A stretch of 17,366 nucleotides of DNA from SZUA-430 sp044375275 (GTDB lineage Bacteria; Pseudomonadota; Alphaproteobacteria; Micropepsales; Micropepsaceae), in assembly GCA_044375275.1 (NCBI GenBank), contig JBILMZ010000053.1, positions 1 to 17,366 on the forward strand. The letters are read 5' to 3'. Under the pieces are notes generated by a model. That model was not told the DNA's origin. It did not search any database and saw only the letters and a list, made by a program, of their open reading frames with translations. The position numbers and the translations under genes are program-made. The first letter of the stretch is position 1, and each line of letters begins with the position of its first letter. This document shows positions 1 to 6,788 of the stretch, one piece after another.

Positions 1-843
1 AAGCGGCTCGCCCGTCGGGCCCGGCATCTGAGAGATTTCGGACAAGGGATCCAATGCCACCAAGGCGCGTCCGCCGCGCATGATGAACTGGTCCAGCGCA
101 TATTGCGTTGTCGGCGAGAGGGGCTTGGGGTGAGCGATGAGCACGACGTCGATGTCGGCGGGAACGCGATCAAAGTCCTGCTCGAGGAACTTGGCGTCGA
201 ATGTGTCTCGTATCTGCTCGTAGATCATGAACGAGCGCGACTGGCCCTGCATCGCGGCGGCCATTCCGCCTGCACCCGAGTCGAAGGGAATGTTCGAGAC
301 GATCCCGATCTTCGGTTTATTCTCGCGGATGAGCTTGTGAACGAGGTTCGACAGGTCGTACTCGAGATAGGGCTCGCGCTCCTCAAGGAAGAACGGGATC
401 ACTTCGCGGCCGTTGACCATGTTGGTGCCAACGACGCCGAAATAGATCTTCTCGCCGGCTGGCGTGGGCGCGCCAGTGATACCCTGCGCGACGGCCAGGT
501 CTTCCTGCTCTGTCAATGGTTCCGGGTCGATGACTTCGAGCTTCAGCTTGCCGTCGGAGAGGCTTTCAAAGCGCTGCAGCATGTCGCGCACGCGACCGCC
601 ATAGGAGCGCACGCCTGCATATTTCACCGACACGGCTTCCGAGAAATAGAAGCGAAGCGTGACGGGCTCGGGGATCGACTGCAGGATTTCCCGCGTGCCG
701 TCACTGACGGTGTAGAGGCTATTCTCCGTGAGGTCGATGCGGGCCCGCGAGAACCACACGTCCGACGTCATGTTGAGGGCGAAGAAGCTGATGATGCCGA
801 GCGTGATGGCCGCGACAGCAATCCGGGATCTGGTCCAGCGCAT
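1..843 (-). CDS. GldG-like ABC transporter auxiliary protein (partial, C-terminus outside window)
   Basis: The frame opens with ATG at 843 and stays open to the left edge, giving 281 codons without a stop; the C-terminal part lies outside the window. It starts MRWTRSRIAVAAITLGIISF: a short basic N-terminus, then one hydrophobic segment (about residues 8-24) that anchors the protein in the inner membrane with the rest in the periplasm. The segment RIDLTENSLYTVSDGTREIL (about residues 35-54) is typical of the GldG / ABC-transporter auxiliary family. Members of this family work with a GldA-type ATPase and a GldF-type permease; the substrate is unknown for most of them outside Bacteroidetes gliding motility. 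The start lies 2 bp after the permease stop, so the gene is the third of one operon. Family assignment is by recognition and context. A role in gliding is not implied. Confidence 0.85.
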   Translation of the reverse strand, partial: MRWTRSRIAVAAITLGIISFFALNMTSDVWFSRARIDLTENSLYTVSDGTREILQSIPEPVTLRFYFSEAVSVKYAGVRSYGGRVRDMLQRFESLSDGKLKLEVIDPEPLTEQEDLAVAQGITGAPTPAGEKIYFGVVGTNMVNGREVIPFFLEEREPYLEYDLSNLVHKLIRENKPKIGIVSNIPFDSGAGGMAAAMQGQSRSFMIYEQIRDTFDAKFLEQDFDRVPADIDVVLIAHPKPLSPTTQYALDQFIMRGGRALVALDPLSEISQMPGPTGEPL

Positions 844-845
844 GA

Positions 846-1589
846 CTAGTCTGCCCTTCTCAGGTCAATGACGACCGCGTTGATGAAGAGACTGAGCGCG
901 ATCAGCGAACCGAAGAACACGAGGTCCCGCAGGTCGATCACGCCGTTCATGATGGCATTGAAATGGGTCAGGAAGCTGAAGGAGGAAATCGCATTGACGA
1001 AAAGTGTCGGCGCCCAGCCCTGGAAGAAGTCGAGCACCATCGTGTGCCCGGCGATCGTGAACAGGAAGCAGACAACCACACTGACCACGAAGGCGATCAC
1101 CTGGTTGTTCGTCATGGACGAAATGGCCGAGCCGATGGCGAGGTAGGCGCCGGCCATCAGCCAGCTGCCAAGATAGCTCGCGACGATCACGCCGTTGTCC
1201 GGTGATCCGAGGAAATTGACCGTGATCCACATGGGGAAGGTCATGGCAAGCGCTATGCCGGCGAACACCCAGGCTGCGAGGAATTTTCCAAGTACGGCGG
1301 CCATGACAGGGACCGGCAAGGTCATGAGCAACTCGATGGTGCCTGCCCGCTGCTCCTCCGCCCACAGCCTCATCGAAATGGCTGGCAAGAGGAACAGGTA
1401 GATCCACGGATGGAAGCCGAAGAAGACATCCAGTTCGGCCTGGCCCGTCAGGAAGAACTGGCCGAAGTAGAAGGTGAAGGAGCCAATCGCGAGCAGGAAG
1501 ATCACGATGAAGACATAGGCCACAGGCGTCGCGAAGTAGCCTGCAAGCTCGCGGCGGAAGACTGCGGTCGTGGCGTTCCAGAAGCTCAT
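846..1589 (-). CDS. ABC transporter permease, GldF-like (ABC-2 type)
   Basis: 247-residue polytopic inner-membrane protein starting MSFWNATTAVFRRELAGYFA. The cytoplasmic start FRRELAGYFATP, followed by a hydrophobic helix (about 22-48), is the usual entry of ABC-2 permeases of the GldF/NosY group. About six membrane segments follow, with the conserved stretch MRLWAEEQRAGTIELLMTLP near residues 73-92; this cytoplasmic helix is thought to contact the ATPase. The ATG at 1589 was chosen over an upstream in-frame start (1739) because it overlaps the TGA of the ATPase gene as ATGA, the mark of translational coupling, and because the extra 50 residues are charged and unlike the family. It would form the membrane channel of the exporter with the ATPase upstream and the GldG-like protein downstream. 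The substrate cannot be told from the sequence. Confidence 0.9.
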   Translation of the reverse strand: MSFWNATTAVFRRELAGYFATPVAYVFIVIFLLAIGSFTFYFGQFFLTGQAELDVFFGFHPWIYLFLLPAISMRLWAEEQRAGTIELLMTLPVPVMAAVLGKFLAAWVFAGIALAMTFPMWITVNFLGSPDNGVIVASYLGSWLMAGAYLAIGSAISSMTNNQVIAFVVSVVVCFLFTIAGHTMVLDFFQGWAPTLFVNAISSFSFLTHFNAIMNGVIDLRDLVFFGSLIALSLFINAVVIDLRRAD

Positions 1590-2329
1590 GGCATGGCCTC
1601 CGCCTTGATGTCGGCGTCTGGGGTCGTCAGCGCGCGGAAGACTTCGTCCAACCGCTTCGTCGGGGACTTGGCGAGCAGTTCTGCCGGCGTGCCGTCTGCC
1701 ACGATGCGGCCCTTGTCGATGATCACGGCGCGTGTGCACACGGCGTCGACTTCCTCGAGAATGTGGGTCGAGATGATGATGGCCTTGTCGCTGGCCATCG
1801 ACTTGATGAGGTTGCGGACCGAGAGTTTCTGGTTCGGGTCAAGGCCGTCCGTCGGTTCGTCCATGATCAGGACCGGCGGGTCGTGCAGGATCGCCTGCGC
1901 CAGCCCGACGCGGCGCTTGAAGCCCTTTGACAGGGTTTCGATGCGCTGCTCGAGCACGCCCTGCAAGCCGGTTCGTGCCACGGCCACGTCGATCGCCTTC
2001 GTGGCTGCTGCATCCTTCAGGCCACGCACTCGGGCGATGAAGGTCAGGAACTGCAGGGGCGTCATGTCCGGATAGGCGGGTGCGCCTTCCGGCAGATAGC
2101 CGATGCTGCACTGGGCCTCGAACTGTTGCTCGACCACGTCGTGACCGCAGACCGAGATCCTGCCCTCGCTTGGGGCAAGGAACCCGGTGATCATTTTCAT
2201 GGTGGTGGATTTGCCGGCGCCGTTGGGACCCAGGAAGCCGAGCACCTCACCCTTGCCTACACGCAGGGTGATGCCGCCTACGGCTGTAAAGTCTCCGAAC
2301 CGCCGGACCAAGTCTTCGATGATGATCAT
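1586..2329 (-). CDS. ABC transporter ATP-binding protein, GldA-like
   Basis: 247-residue nucleotide-binding subunit. Walker A is GPNGAGKS at 34-41 (Lys40), the signature motif is LSKGFK at 133-138 (the form common in ABC-2 exporters instead of LSGGQ), Walker B is VLIMDEP at 153-159 with the catalytic Glu, the D-loop is GLDP and the H-loop is STH with His189. It hydrolyses ATP at the cytoplasmic face to drive the permease encoded next. The start at 2329 gives the normal family N-terminus (MIIIEDLVRRFG). Starting at 2506 would add 59 residues unlike the family and run into the upstream dehydrogenase gene. No strong Shine-Dalgarno sequence is seen before 2329. First gene of the three-gene cassette; its stop overlaps the permease start by 4 bp. 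Confidence 0.93.
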   Translation of the reverse strand: MIIIEDLVRRFGDFTAVGGITLRVGKGEVLGFLGPNGAGKSTTMKMITGFLAPSEGRISVCGHDVVEQQFEAQCSIGYLPEGAPAYPDMTPLQFLTFIARVRGLKDAAATKAIDVAVARTGLQGVLEQRIETLSKGFKRRVGLAQAILHDPPVLIMDEPTDGLDPNQKLSVRNLIKSMASDKAIIISTHILEEVDAVCTRAVIIDKGRIVADGTPAELLAKSPTKRLDEVFRALTTPDADIKAEAMP

Positions 2330-2377
2330 GGATTTGCTGGCTAACCCGCCAAAAACCAAGTTGAAATTGGGGCCAAA

Positions 2378-2406
2378 GCGATACGCAAAAGTGGTCGCAA
2401 CCGCAA
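2378..2406 (-). promoter_or_regulatory. candidate sigma70-type promoter for the GldA/F/G-like operon
   Basis: Reading the minus strand, TTGCGG (2406-2401) is separated by 17 bp from TATCGC (2383-2378). This would start transcription near 2371 and give a leader of about 40 nt. The 136-bp gap between the dehydrogenase stop and the ATPase start is AT-richer than its surroundings. It carries two partial direct repeats, GCAAAAGTGG (2385-2394) and GCAAGTGG (2403-2410), which could be an operator. Matches to consensus are partial, so this is a guess from spacing and position. Confidence 0.3.
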
Positions 2407-2465
2407 GTGGCCAAATTGTGAACCAGCTTGCGGATTTCAAGACCCTTTGCGGCTGCGAAGGCTGT

Positions 2466-3209
2466 TCAGACCCGCAATAACATGCCGCCGTCCACATTGA
2501 GCCCATGTCCCGTCACAAAGGCCCCGTCGTCCGAGGCGAGGAAGAGCGCACCCCGGGCGAGATCGAGCGGTTCGCCCAGCCTGCGCAGGGGCGATTTCTT
2601 CGCCCAGATCTCGGCTACCTCGGGCCTCGCATCCCAGAGGGGCAATGTCATGCCTGTCCGGATCGCGCCCGGCAGGAGGTAGTTGGCGGTGATGCCGAAC
2701 TTTCCCAGTTCAAGCGCCAGGGTGCGGGTCAGCCCAGCCACACCGGCCTTGGACGCGCAATAGGCTGCCAGGCCGAGGTCCGTCCCTTCGGCCATCACGG
2801 AGGCCACATTGATGATCCGCCCTGCCCTGCTCTGCTTCAGATGCGGAATTGCGGCCTGGCAGATCAGGAACGGCGCGGTCAGGTTCACGGCCAGGACCCT
2901 GTCCCAGGTGGAGCGTTTCATTTCCTCGACGAACTCGCGCCCCGAGACACCGGCGTTGTTCATGACGATGTCGAGCTGGCCGCAAGCGGAGACCGCCGTG
3001 TCCACGATGCGCTGAGGCGCGTCAGGTGCCGTGATGTCGGCTTCGAGCGGCGTGATGCCGGACACGTTGGCGTGCGCTGCGGCGAGATCCTTGCCGGGGA
3101 GGTCAACGGCGAGGACCCTTGCGCCTTCGGCGGCAAAGAGCTGTGCGGTTGCCTTACCGATCCCGGAAGCGGCTCCGGTGACGATGGCGGCTCGGTCTTT
3201 CAGGCGCAT
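2466..3209 (-). CDS. SDR family NAD(P)-dependent oxidoreductase
   Basis: 247-residue classical short-chain dehydrogenase/reductase, a cytosolic Rossmann-fold enzyme. The cofactor loop is TGAASGIG (11-18). NNAG is at 84-87 and the catalytic tetrad is Asn109, Ser137, Tyr150 and Lys154 (YCASK). The C-terminus has the usual GxxLNVDGGM end. Asp36 after the second beta strand (VLAVDLPG) points to NAD(H) over NADP(H), by family rules. The substrate cannot be read from sequence; sugar, steroid, 3-oxoacyl or other alcohols are all possible. The ATG at 3209 is the only start giving the normal SDR N-terminus (MRLKDRAAIVTG). Its ribosome-binding site GAGGGAG (3223-3217) is in the second arm of a strong hairpin and is followed by seven T, so expression is probably controlled there (see the hairpin entry). 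Confidence 0.93.
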   Translation of the reverse strand: MRLKDRAAIVTGAASGIGKATAQLFAAEGARVLAVDLPGKDLAAAHANVSGITPLEADITAPDAPQRIVDTAVSACGQLDIVMNNAGVSGREFVEEMKRSTWDRVLAVNLTAPFLICQAAIPHLKQSRAGRIINVASVMAEGTDLGLAAYCASKAGVAGLTRTLALELGKFGITANYLLPGAIRTGMTLPLWDARPEVAEIWAKKSPLRRLGEPLDLARGALFLASDDGAFVTGHGLNVDGGMLLRV

Positions 3210-3244
3210 AAAAAAACTCCCTCGCACTGGGTGACGAGGGAGTT
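3210..3244 (-). promoter_or_regulatory. hairpin and T-tract abutting the SDR start: terminator or RBS-sequestering structure
   Basis: On the minus strand AACTCCCTCG (3244-3235) pairs perfectly with CGAGGGAGTT (3224-3215). The loop TCACCCAGTG can extend the stem by CAC/GTG with one bulged base. Five more T (3214-3210) follow and then the ATG at 3209. The structure fits an intrinsic terminator, but it also holds the Shine-Dalgarno sequence GAGGGAG in its second arm, 7 nt from the start codon. Any transcript running in from upstream would therefore either stop here or hide the ribosome-binding site. A transcript starting inside the loop would leave the site free. Confidence 0.7.
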
Positions 3245-3269
3245 GTACACGAGTTTCAGGGGTTGTCAG
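3242..3269 (-). promoter_or_regulatory. candidate promoter of the SDR gene, overlapping the hairpin
   Basis: On the minus strand CTGACA (3269-3264; five of six to TTGACA) is followed after 16 bp by TACAAC (3247-3242; four of six to TATAAT). Transcription would begin about 3236-3234, at the end of the first hairpin arm or in the loop. The leader would be about 26 nt, carrying GAGGGAG but not the strand that pairs with it. Prediction only. Confidence 0.4.
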
Positions 3270-3488
3270 TTCCTTGGGATGAAACCTTGCGGTTGGCCCG
3301 GGGTGCGGATAAAGCCGCGAGGGGGCTGGGGGCTGATGGTCCGGGCCTTCGCCGCACCACCGAGCCAACCGGTACGCATGAAGATGGCCTCGCAAAGCGG
3401 CAGCGCAAGGGCTGAAATGCGGCTCAAAGATGGCCCGGATTCACGCCTTCGCGAAAGGCACATGAACGGCGGTTCAGAATACAGGAAA

Positions 3489-4208
3489 TCAGCCGGATTT
3501 TGATGCCAGACGCTCGGCAATGATGCGCATCGCCACCGGATGCGAACCCATGATTGTGTGAGGGCTGTCAACTTCCACGTTTTCTGCGCCGGGCGCTTCA
3601 TCAACCAGGCATGAGCGCCACGGCACGATGCCATCAGAACGCGAGTAGAATGCTGTCACCGGAACTGGCGGATTGCGAACCAGGTCGGGCATGCGCTTCG
3701 TGAAGGACTGATCGAAACGGACCGACATTGTTTCAGCGAAGGGTGACAGCGGCGTCTTGATCGGAAAGCGAATCGGCGTGCCCAGCGTGATCACGCGATG
3801 GATCTTGGCTGGCGAGTCCTTTGCAAGCTCGCGCGCGAATACACCGCCGAGGCTCCGGCCAATGAGACTGACCTTCTGGCCGGTGCGCATGTTGGCTTCG
3901 TCGACCAGTGCTGCACAGCGCGTCAGTGCTGCGGGCGTCGGGCCCCAGTTCACGCCACTGCCCCAGCCGCGCGCGTCATAGCCCGCATCCCTGAGCCACA
4001 TGATCAGGGTACGCGTGGCGAAGTCACCCGTCATGAAGCCGGGGAGAACGAGCACCGTGTGTCCGTCACCTCGCGGCACGTTGGCATGTGGCGGCACCGG
4101 TGCGGGGCGAAGCGTGTGTCCCACGAAGCTTGCAATGTCCTTCAGCGCGCTGAAGGCGGCGCCAAGGGGACGGTCACTGGGATAGCTGGTAAATGAGGGC
4201 GTTGGCAT
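3489..4208 (-). CDS. alpha/beta hydrolase (lipase/esterase-like)
   Basis: 239-residue protein with the alpha/beta-hydrolase fold. VLVLPGFMTGD (52-62) holds the strand and oxyanion loop. The nucleophile elbow is GRSLGG with Ser119. Asp192 in SRSDGIVPW and His217 in DSPHTIMG complete a credible catalytic triad, and TLGTP after the elbow is typical of lipase/PGAP1-like members. The DSPHTIMGSHP motif close to the C-terminus supports a membership near triacylglycerol lipase-like hydrolases. No signal peptide is visible, so it is probably cytosolic. The substrate is not known. It is divergent from the O-methyltransferase gene across a 98-bp gap. It is followed on the same strand, after about 280 bp, by the dehydrogenase gene; the hairpin there suggests the two are not simply co-expressed. 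Confidence 0.85.
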   Translation of the reverse strand: MPTPSFTSYPSDRPLGAAFSALKDIASFVGHTLRPAPVPPHANVPRGDGHTVLVLPGFMTGDFATRTLIMWLRDAGYDARGWGSGVNWGPTPAALTRCAALVDEANMRTGQKVSLIGRSLGGVFARELAKDSPAKIHRVITLGTPIRFPIKTPLSPFAETMSVRFDQSFTKRMPDLVRNPPVPVTAFYSRSDGIVPWRSCLVDEAPGAENVEVDSPHTIMGSHPVAMRIIAERLASKSG

Positions 4209-4306
4209 TGGCTGGGAGATTTTCGAAGTTCATTGCGGAATGCAAGCGGCTCGGTCAAAGTTCCCGTCCTTAACCTTTCCGGATTTCCTTTCAAGAGACC
4301 CCCGCG

Positions 4307-4969
4307 ATGCGCAAAAGCGTGAATTTCACTGACACCATCCTCGACTATGCCGCTGATGCCGGCGTTCGCGAGCATCCGGTGCTGGCCCGCTGCCGCGCCG
4401 ACACGGCTGGCATGGGTGGCGTGTCGGTCATGCAGATTGCGCCGGAACAGGGTGCGTTCATGGGGATGCTTGCCAGGCTCATGAATGCGCGGCGCTATAT
4501 CGAGGTCGGCACATTTACCGGCTACAGCGCGCTGTCGATCGGCCTTTCGCTGCCTGATGACGGGCATGCCGATGCGCTGGACATCAGCGAAGAGTACATG
4601 ACGAAAGCCCGTGGCTATTGGAAAGATGCGGGACAGGACCGCAAGATCACGGGGCATGTCGGGCCCGCCATCGAAACGATGAAGCGCTTCCTGAGCGAAG
4701 GCCGGGCGGGACACTATGACTTCGCCTTCATCGACGCCGACAAGTCGTCCTACGATGCCTATTACGAGCACATGCTGCAGCTCGTGCGGCCCGGCGGGCT
4801 GATTGCGATCGACAATGTCCTGTGGTCGGGCCGTGTGTGCGATGCAGCAGACACCTCAGCGGACACGGTGGCACTGCGTGCGCTCAATGCCAAAATTAAG
4901 AATGACAACCGCGTGGACACGGTCCTCCTGCCCATTGCCGATGGAATTTTTATGTGCCGCAAGCGCTGA
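4307..4969 (+). CDS. class I SAM-dependent O-methyltransferase (CCoAOMT-like, Methyltransf_3)
   Basis: 220-residue methyltransferase of the caffeoyl-CoA/catechol O-methyltransferase family, which transfers methyl from S-adenosylmethionine to hydroxyl groups of catechol-like substrates with a divalent metal. The SAM-binding motif I is YIEVGTFTGYSALSIG (64-79). LDIS (91-94) carries the acidic ribose-binding residue. FIDADK (141-146) with Asp143, and IDN (168-170) with Asp169 and Asn170, match the metal ligands of the family. The length is normal. The ATG at 4307 is preceded by a weak purine stretch (AAGAGA). The bacterial substrate is unknown. The DUF2794 gene begins 45 bp downstream on the same strand and may be co-transcribed. 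Confidence 0.93.
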   Translation: MRKSVNFTDTILDYAADAGVREHPVLARCRADTAGMGGVSVMQIAPEQGAFMGMLARLMNARRYIEVGTFTGYSALSIGLSLPDDGHADALDISEEYMTKARGYWKDAGQDRKITGHVGPAIETMKRFLSEGRAGHYDFAFIDADKSSYDAYYEHMLQLVRPGGLIAIDNVLWSGRVCDAADTSADTVALRALNAKIKNDNRVDTVLLPIADGIFMCRKR

Positions 4970-5014
4970 ACGGACTTGCCAAAACAGCCGTCCGGGTGAA
5001 GACTTTCACATCAG

Positions 5015-5401
5015 ATGGCCGATGAAACCATAATTCCTCTCCGTGGCGCGGACCGCCCCCAACCACGGAACGATGACAAGGGCGATACGTCTTCCCGCGA
5101 GGTCGAAATCATGTTCGACCGGCGCGAACTCGGCGCCATCCTTTCGCTCTATGGCCGCATGGTTTCGCAGGGTGAGTGGCGCGACTATGCAATCGGCATG
5201 GGCCGCGAGCATGCGGTCTTTGCCGTCTTCCGCCACACGGCAGAGATGCCGCTTTATCGCATCGAAAAGCACCCCAAGCTGCGCAACAAGCAGGGCATGT
5301 ACTGCGTCGTCGCCAGCGGCGGGCTGATCATGAAGCGGGGACATGACATTGCGCAGGTGCTGCGGGTGCTTGAGCCCAAGCGGCCTCATCTCGTCGAATA
5401 G
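5015..5401 (+). CDS. DUF2794 domain-containing protein
   Basis: 128-residue protein without signal peptide or membrane segment. The N-terminal 28 residues are polar and probably disordered. The core from about residue 30 (VEIMFDRRELGAILSLYGRM) through VAFAVFRHTAEMPLYRIEK-type sequence to the C-terminal LIMKRGHDIAQVLRVLEPK matches the DUF2794 family, small proteins of unknown function found chiefly in Alphaproteobacteria. Assignment is by recognition of the pattern. It follows the O-methyltransferase by 45 bp. Its TAG stop is only 2 bp from the stop of the convergent TPR gene, so any terminator must lie inside that gene. Confidence 0.8.
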   Translation: MADETIIPLRGADRPQPRNDDKGDTSSREVEIMFDRRELGAILSLYGRMVSQGEWRDYAIGMGREHAVFAVFRHTAEMPLYRIEKHPKLRNKQGMYCVVASGGLIMKRGHDIAQVLRVLEPKRPHLVE

Positions 5402-5403
5402 GA

Positions 5404-6702
5404 TCAGTGGGCCTGAAGCCTCTGAAGGTCGCGCTGGTGAATCTTCACGCCCGGCCTGGCCTTCACGCGCTCCTCAAGCGTGGCGCGCAGGCGACTGCCC
5501 TGCCCTGACCTGAACGCCGCATCCATCCAGGCCTGCACGAAGATGTCGCGCTGGGCGTGGGAGCCACCGATGCGCTGAAGCTTTGGCAGCGTGACGGCGA
5601 TCATGTCGGTCGCGCTTGCGTGGTCGCCGCGCGCCTGTGCAACGAGTGCCGTGGCGAGCGGCATTGCCACTTCGGCCCACACGCCGCCCACCTCATCTGC
5701 CTTGCGCTTCAGCGTGGCCATGAAGGTGTCGGTGCGCTGGCCCTGCTGCGTGCGGGCGAGTGCCCAGGCATAGTGCATGTCGTGGAAGGGCCAGAGATGC
5801 TCGTCGGCGCGTGCAGCGACCTCACGCGCCACCGCCGCCCATCTGTCACCCACATCGACGCCACGCATCTCCAGGCGCCAGAGCATGGAGATGGCGCCGA
5901 TCTGTTCCTGCGCGAAAGATGGCCAGCGGCCCCAGAGCCTGGCGTCGTAGATCGCGAGTGCCCGGCCGGGTTCGTCGCGATCGAGGTGGAACAATGCGAG
6001 GTGCCAGTAGTTGTGCTCGCTCATGAAGATCGAGCGCGTCTGCCAGCCCGCAGCGGCCTTTTCGAGCATGGCGACGCCTTCGTCGAGGCGCCCGTATGTC
6101 TCGAAGACGTGAGCCAAGGCGTGCTGTGCCCAGGCCTCGGCAGGATTGCGCGCGAGCGCCTCGCGGGCAGATTCCTCGGCGGCATGAAGCTGGTGCGACT
6201 GCTCCTGCGCGAAGGCCAGCATGCCCCAGGCCTCGGGCTTGTTGCGATGGGCCTGCATGACGAGCTTGCCGAGACGCAGCATGGCGGGCGCGTCGCCGAG
6301 GTTGAAGGCCAGGTACTGCCCCCACTTTGCGGCGACGATGTCGGCGGGGGCGAGCTGCACGGCGGTTTCGAAGGCATCCTGGGCAGCCTTGTAGTCCTGC
6401 TGTCCCCACGCCCTGGCGGCGGTGATGATGGCGGCCTCGCGCGGGGTGACGTGCACGTCGGTCAATCGCTCCAGAAAGGGCTGGGCGGCCCTGTAGCCCT
6501 CTGCCGCCTCGAGCGACATGTGGAGGAGCGCGGCGTAGGCCGTCGCGAGGGAACAGGCTGGTTCTGCTGCCGCGGCCGGGAACAGGACGGCGAGGTCGGG
6601 ACCATAGGAAATCCACTCCTGGCCGAAGGTATCAAGGGCCTTCACCACCTGCGGAGTGGCGCCGGTCACGGGAAGGCCAAAGGCGTCGTTGAGCTGGGAC
6701 AT
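5404..6702 (-). CDS. tetratricopeptide repeat protein, TTC38 family
   Basis: 432-residue soluble helical-repeat protein. TPR-like helix pairs are visible at about 87-120 (REAAIITAARAWGQQDYKAA onward), 158-186 and 190-220. The stretch SEHNYWHLALFHLDRDEPGR (228-247) followed by ALAIYDARLW and AQEQIGAISMLWRLEMRG (264-281) is the signature I associate with the TTC38 family, which is shared by bacteria and animals (the animal members are about 470 residues). No catalytic function is established; TPRs usually bind partner proteins. The start at 6702 has only a weak ribosome-binding site and lies 31 nt downstream of the T-tract that ends the Bax-inhibitor terminator. Its promoter must therefore overlap that terminator, or the gene depends on read-through. 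Confidence 0.85.
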   Translation of the reverse strand: MSQLNDAFGLPVTGATPQVVKALDTFGQEWISYGPDLAVLFPAAAAEPACSLATAYAALLHMSLEAAEGYRAAQPFLERLTDVHVTPREAAIITAARAWGQQDYKAAQDAFETAVQLAPADIVAAKWGQYLAFNLGDAPAMLRLGKLVMQAHRNKPEAWGMLAFAQEQSHQLHAAEESAREALARNPAEAWAQHALAHVFETYGRLDEGVAMLEKAAAGWQTRSIFMSEHNYWHLALFHLDRDEPGRALAIYDARLWGRWPSFAQEQIGAISMLWRLEMRGVDVGDRWAAVAREVAARADEHLWPFHDMHYAWALARTQQGQRTDTFMATLKRKADEVGGVWAEVAMPLATALVAQARGDHASATDMIAVTLPKLQRIGGSHAQRDIFVQAWMDAAFRSGQGSRLRATLEERVKARPGVKIHQRDLQRLQAH

Positions 6703-6733
6703 GAAGTGTCTTTAGCACAGGGCTGCGGCCAAT

Positions 6734-6764
6734 AAAAAACCCCGGAAGCGAGGCTTCCGGGGTT
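6734..6764 (-). terminator. intrinsic terminator of the Bax-inhibitor-1 gene
   Basis: On the minus strand a perfect 12-bp stem, AACCCCGGAAGC (6764-6753) with GCTTCCGGGGTT (6749-6738), closes a 3-nt loop (CTC). The stem runs directly into a T-tract of six (6739-6734). It lies 25 bp after the stop codon of the 6789-7508 gene. This is a textbook rho-independent terminator on the minus strand only; the plus-strand reading has no T-tract. Confidence 0.92.
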
Positions 6765-6788
6765 CGCGTCGGCAGATGCCGCTTGAGA

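Noticed and set aside
103..849. Plus-strand frame of 248 codons at the left edge
   Set aside because: It is antisense to the GldG-like gene, which is open to the window edge, has a family signature and fits the operon.
1586..3209. Three genes of exactly 744 bp (permease, ATPase, dehydrogenase) as a sign of duplication
   Set aside because: Their sequences belong to three unrelated families, so the equal length is coincidence.
3266..3379. Small minus-strand frame (37 codons, ending in GFIRTPGQPQGFIPRN) in the gap between the hydrolase and dehydrogenase genes
   Set aside because: GAGG lies 8 nt before its ATG, but the product matches nothing I know and has Pro/Arg-rich chance composition; no conservation can be tested here. 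The rest of the 3245-3488 gap shows only the promoter-like elements near the hairpin.
5557..6735. Long plus-strand open frame of 392 codons opposite the TPR gene
   Set aside because: Antisense to a gene with TTC38 signatures. It also starts inside a frame with no ribosome-binding site and ends in the terminator region.
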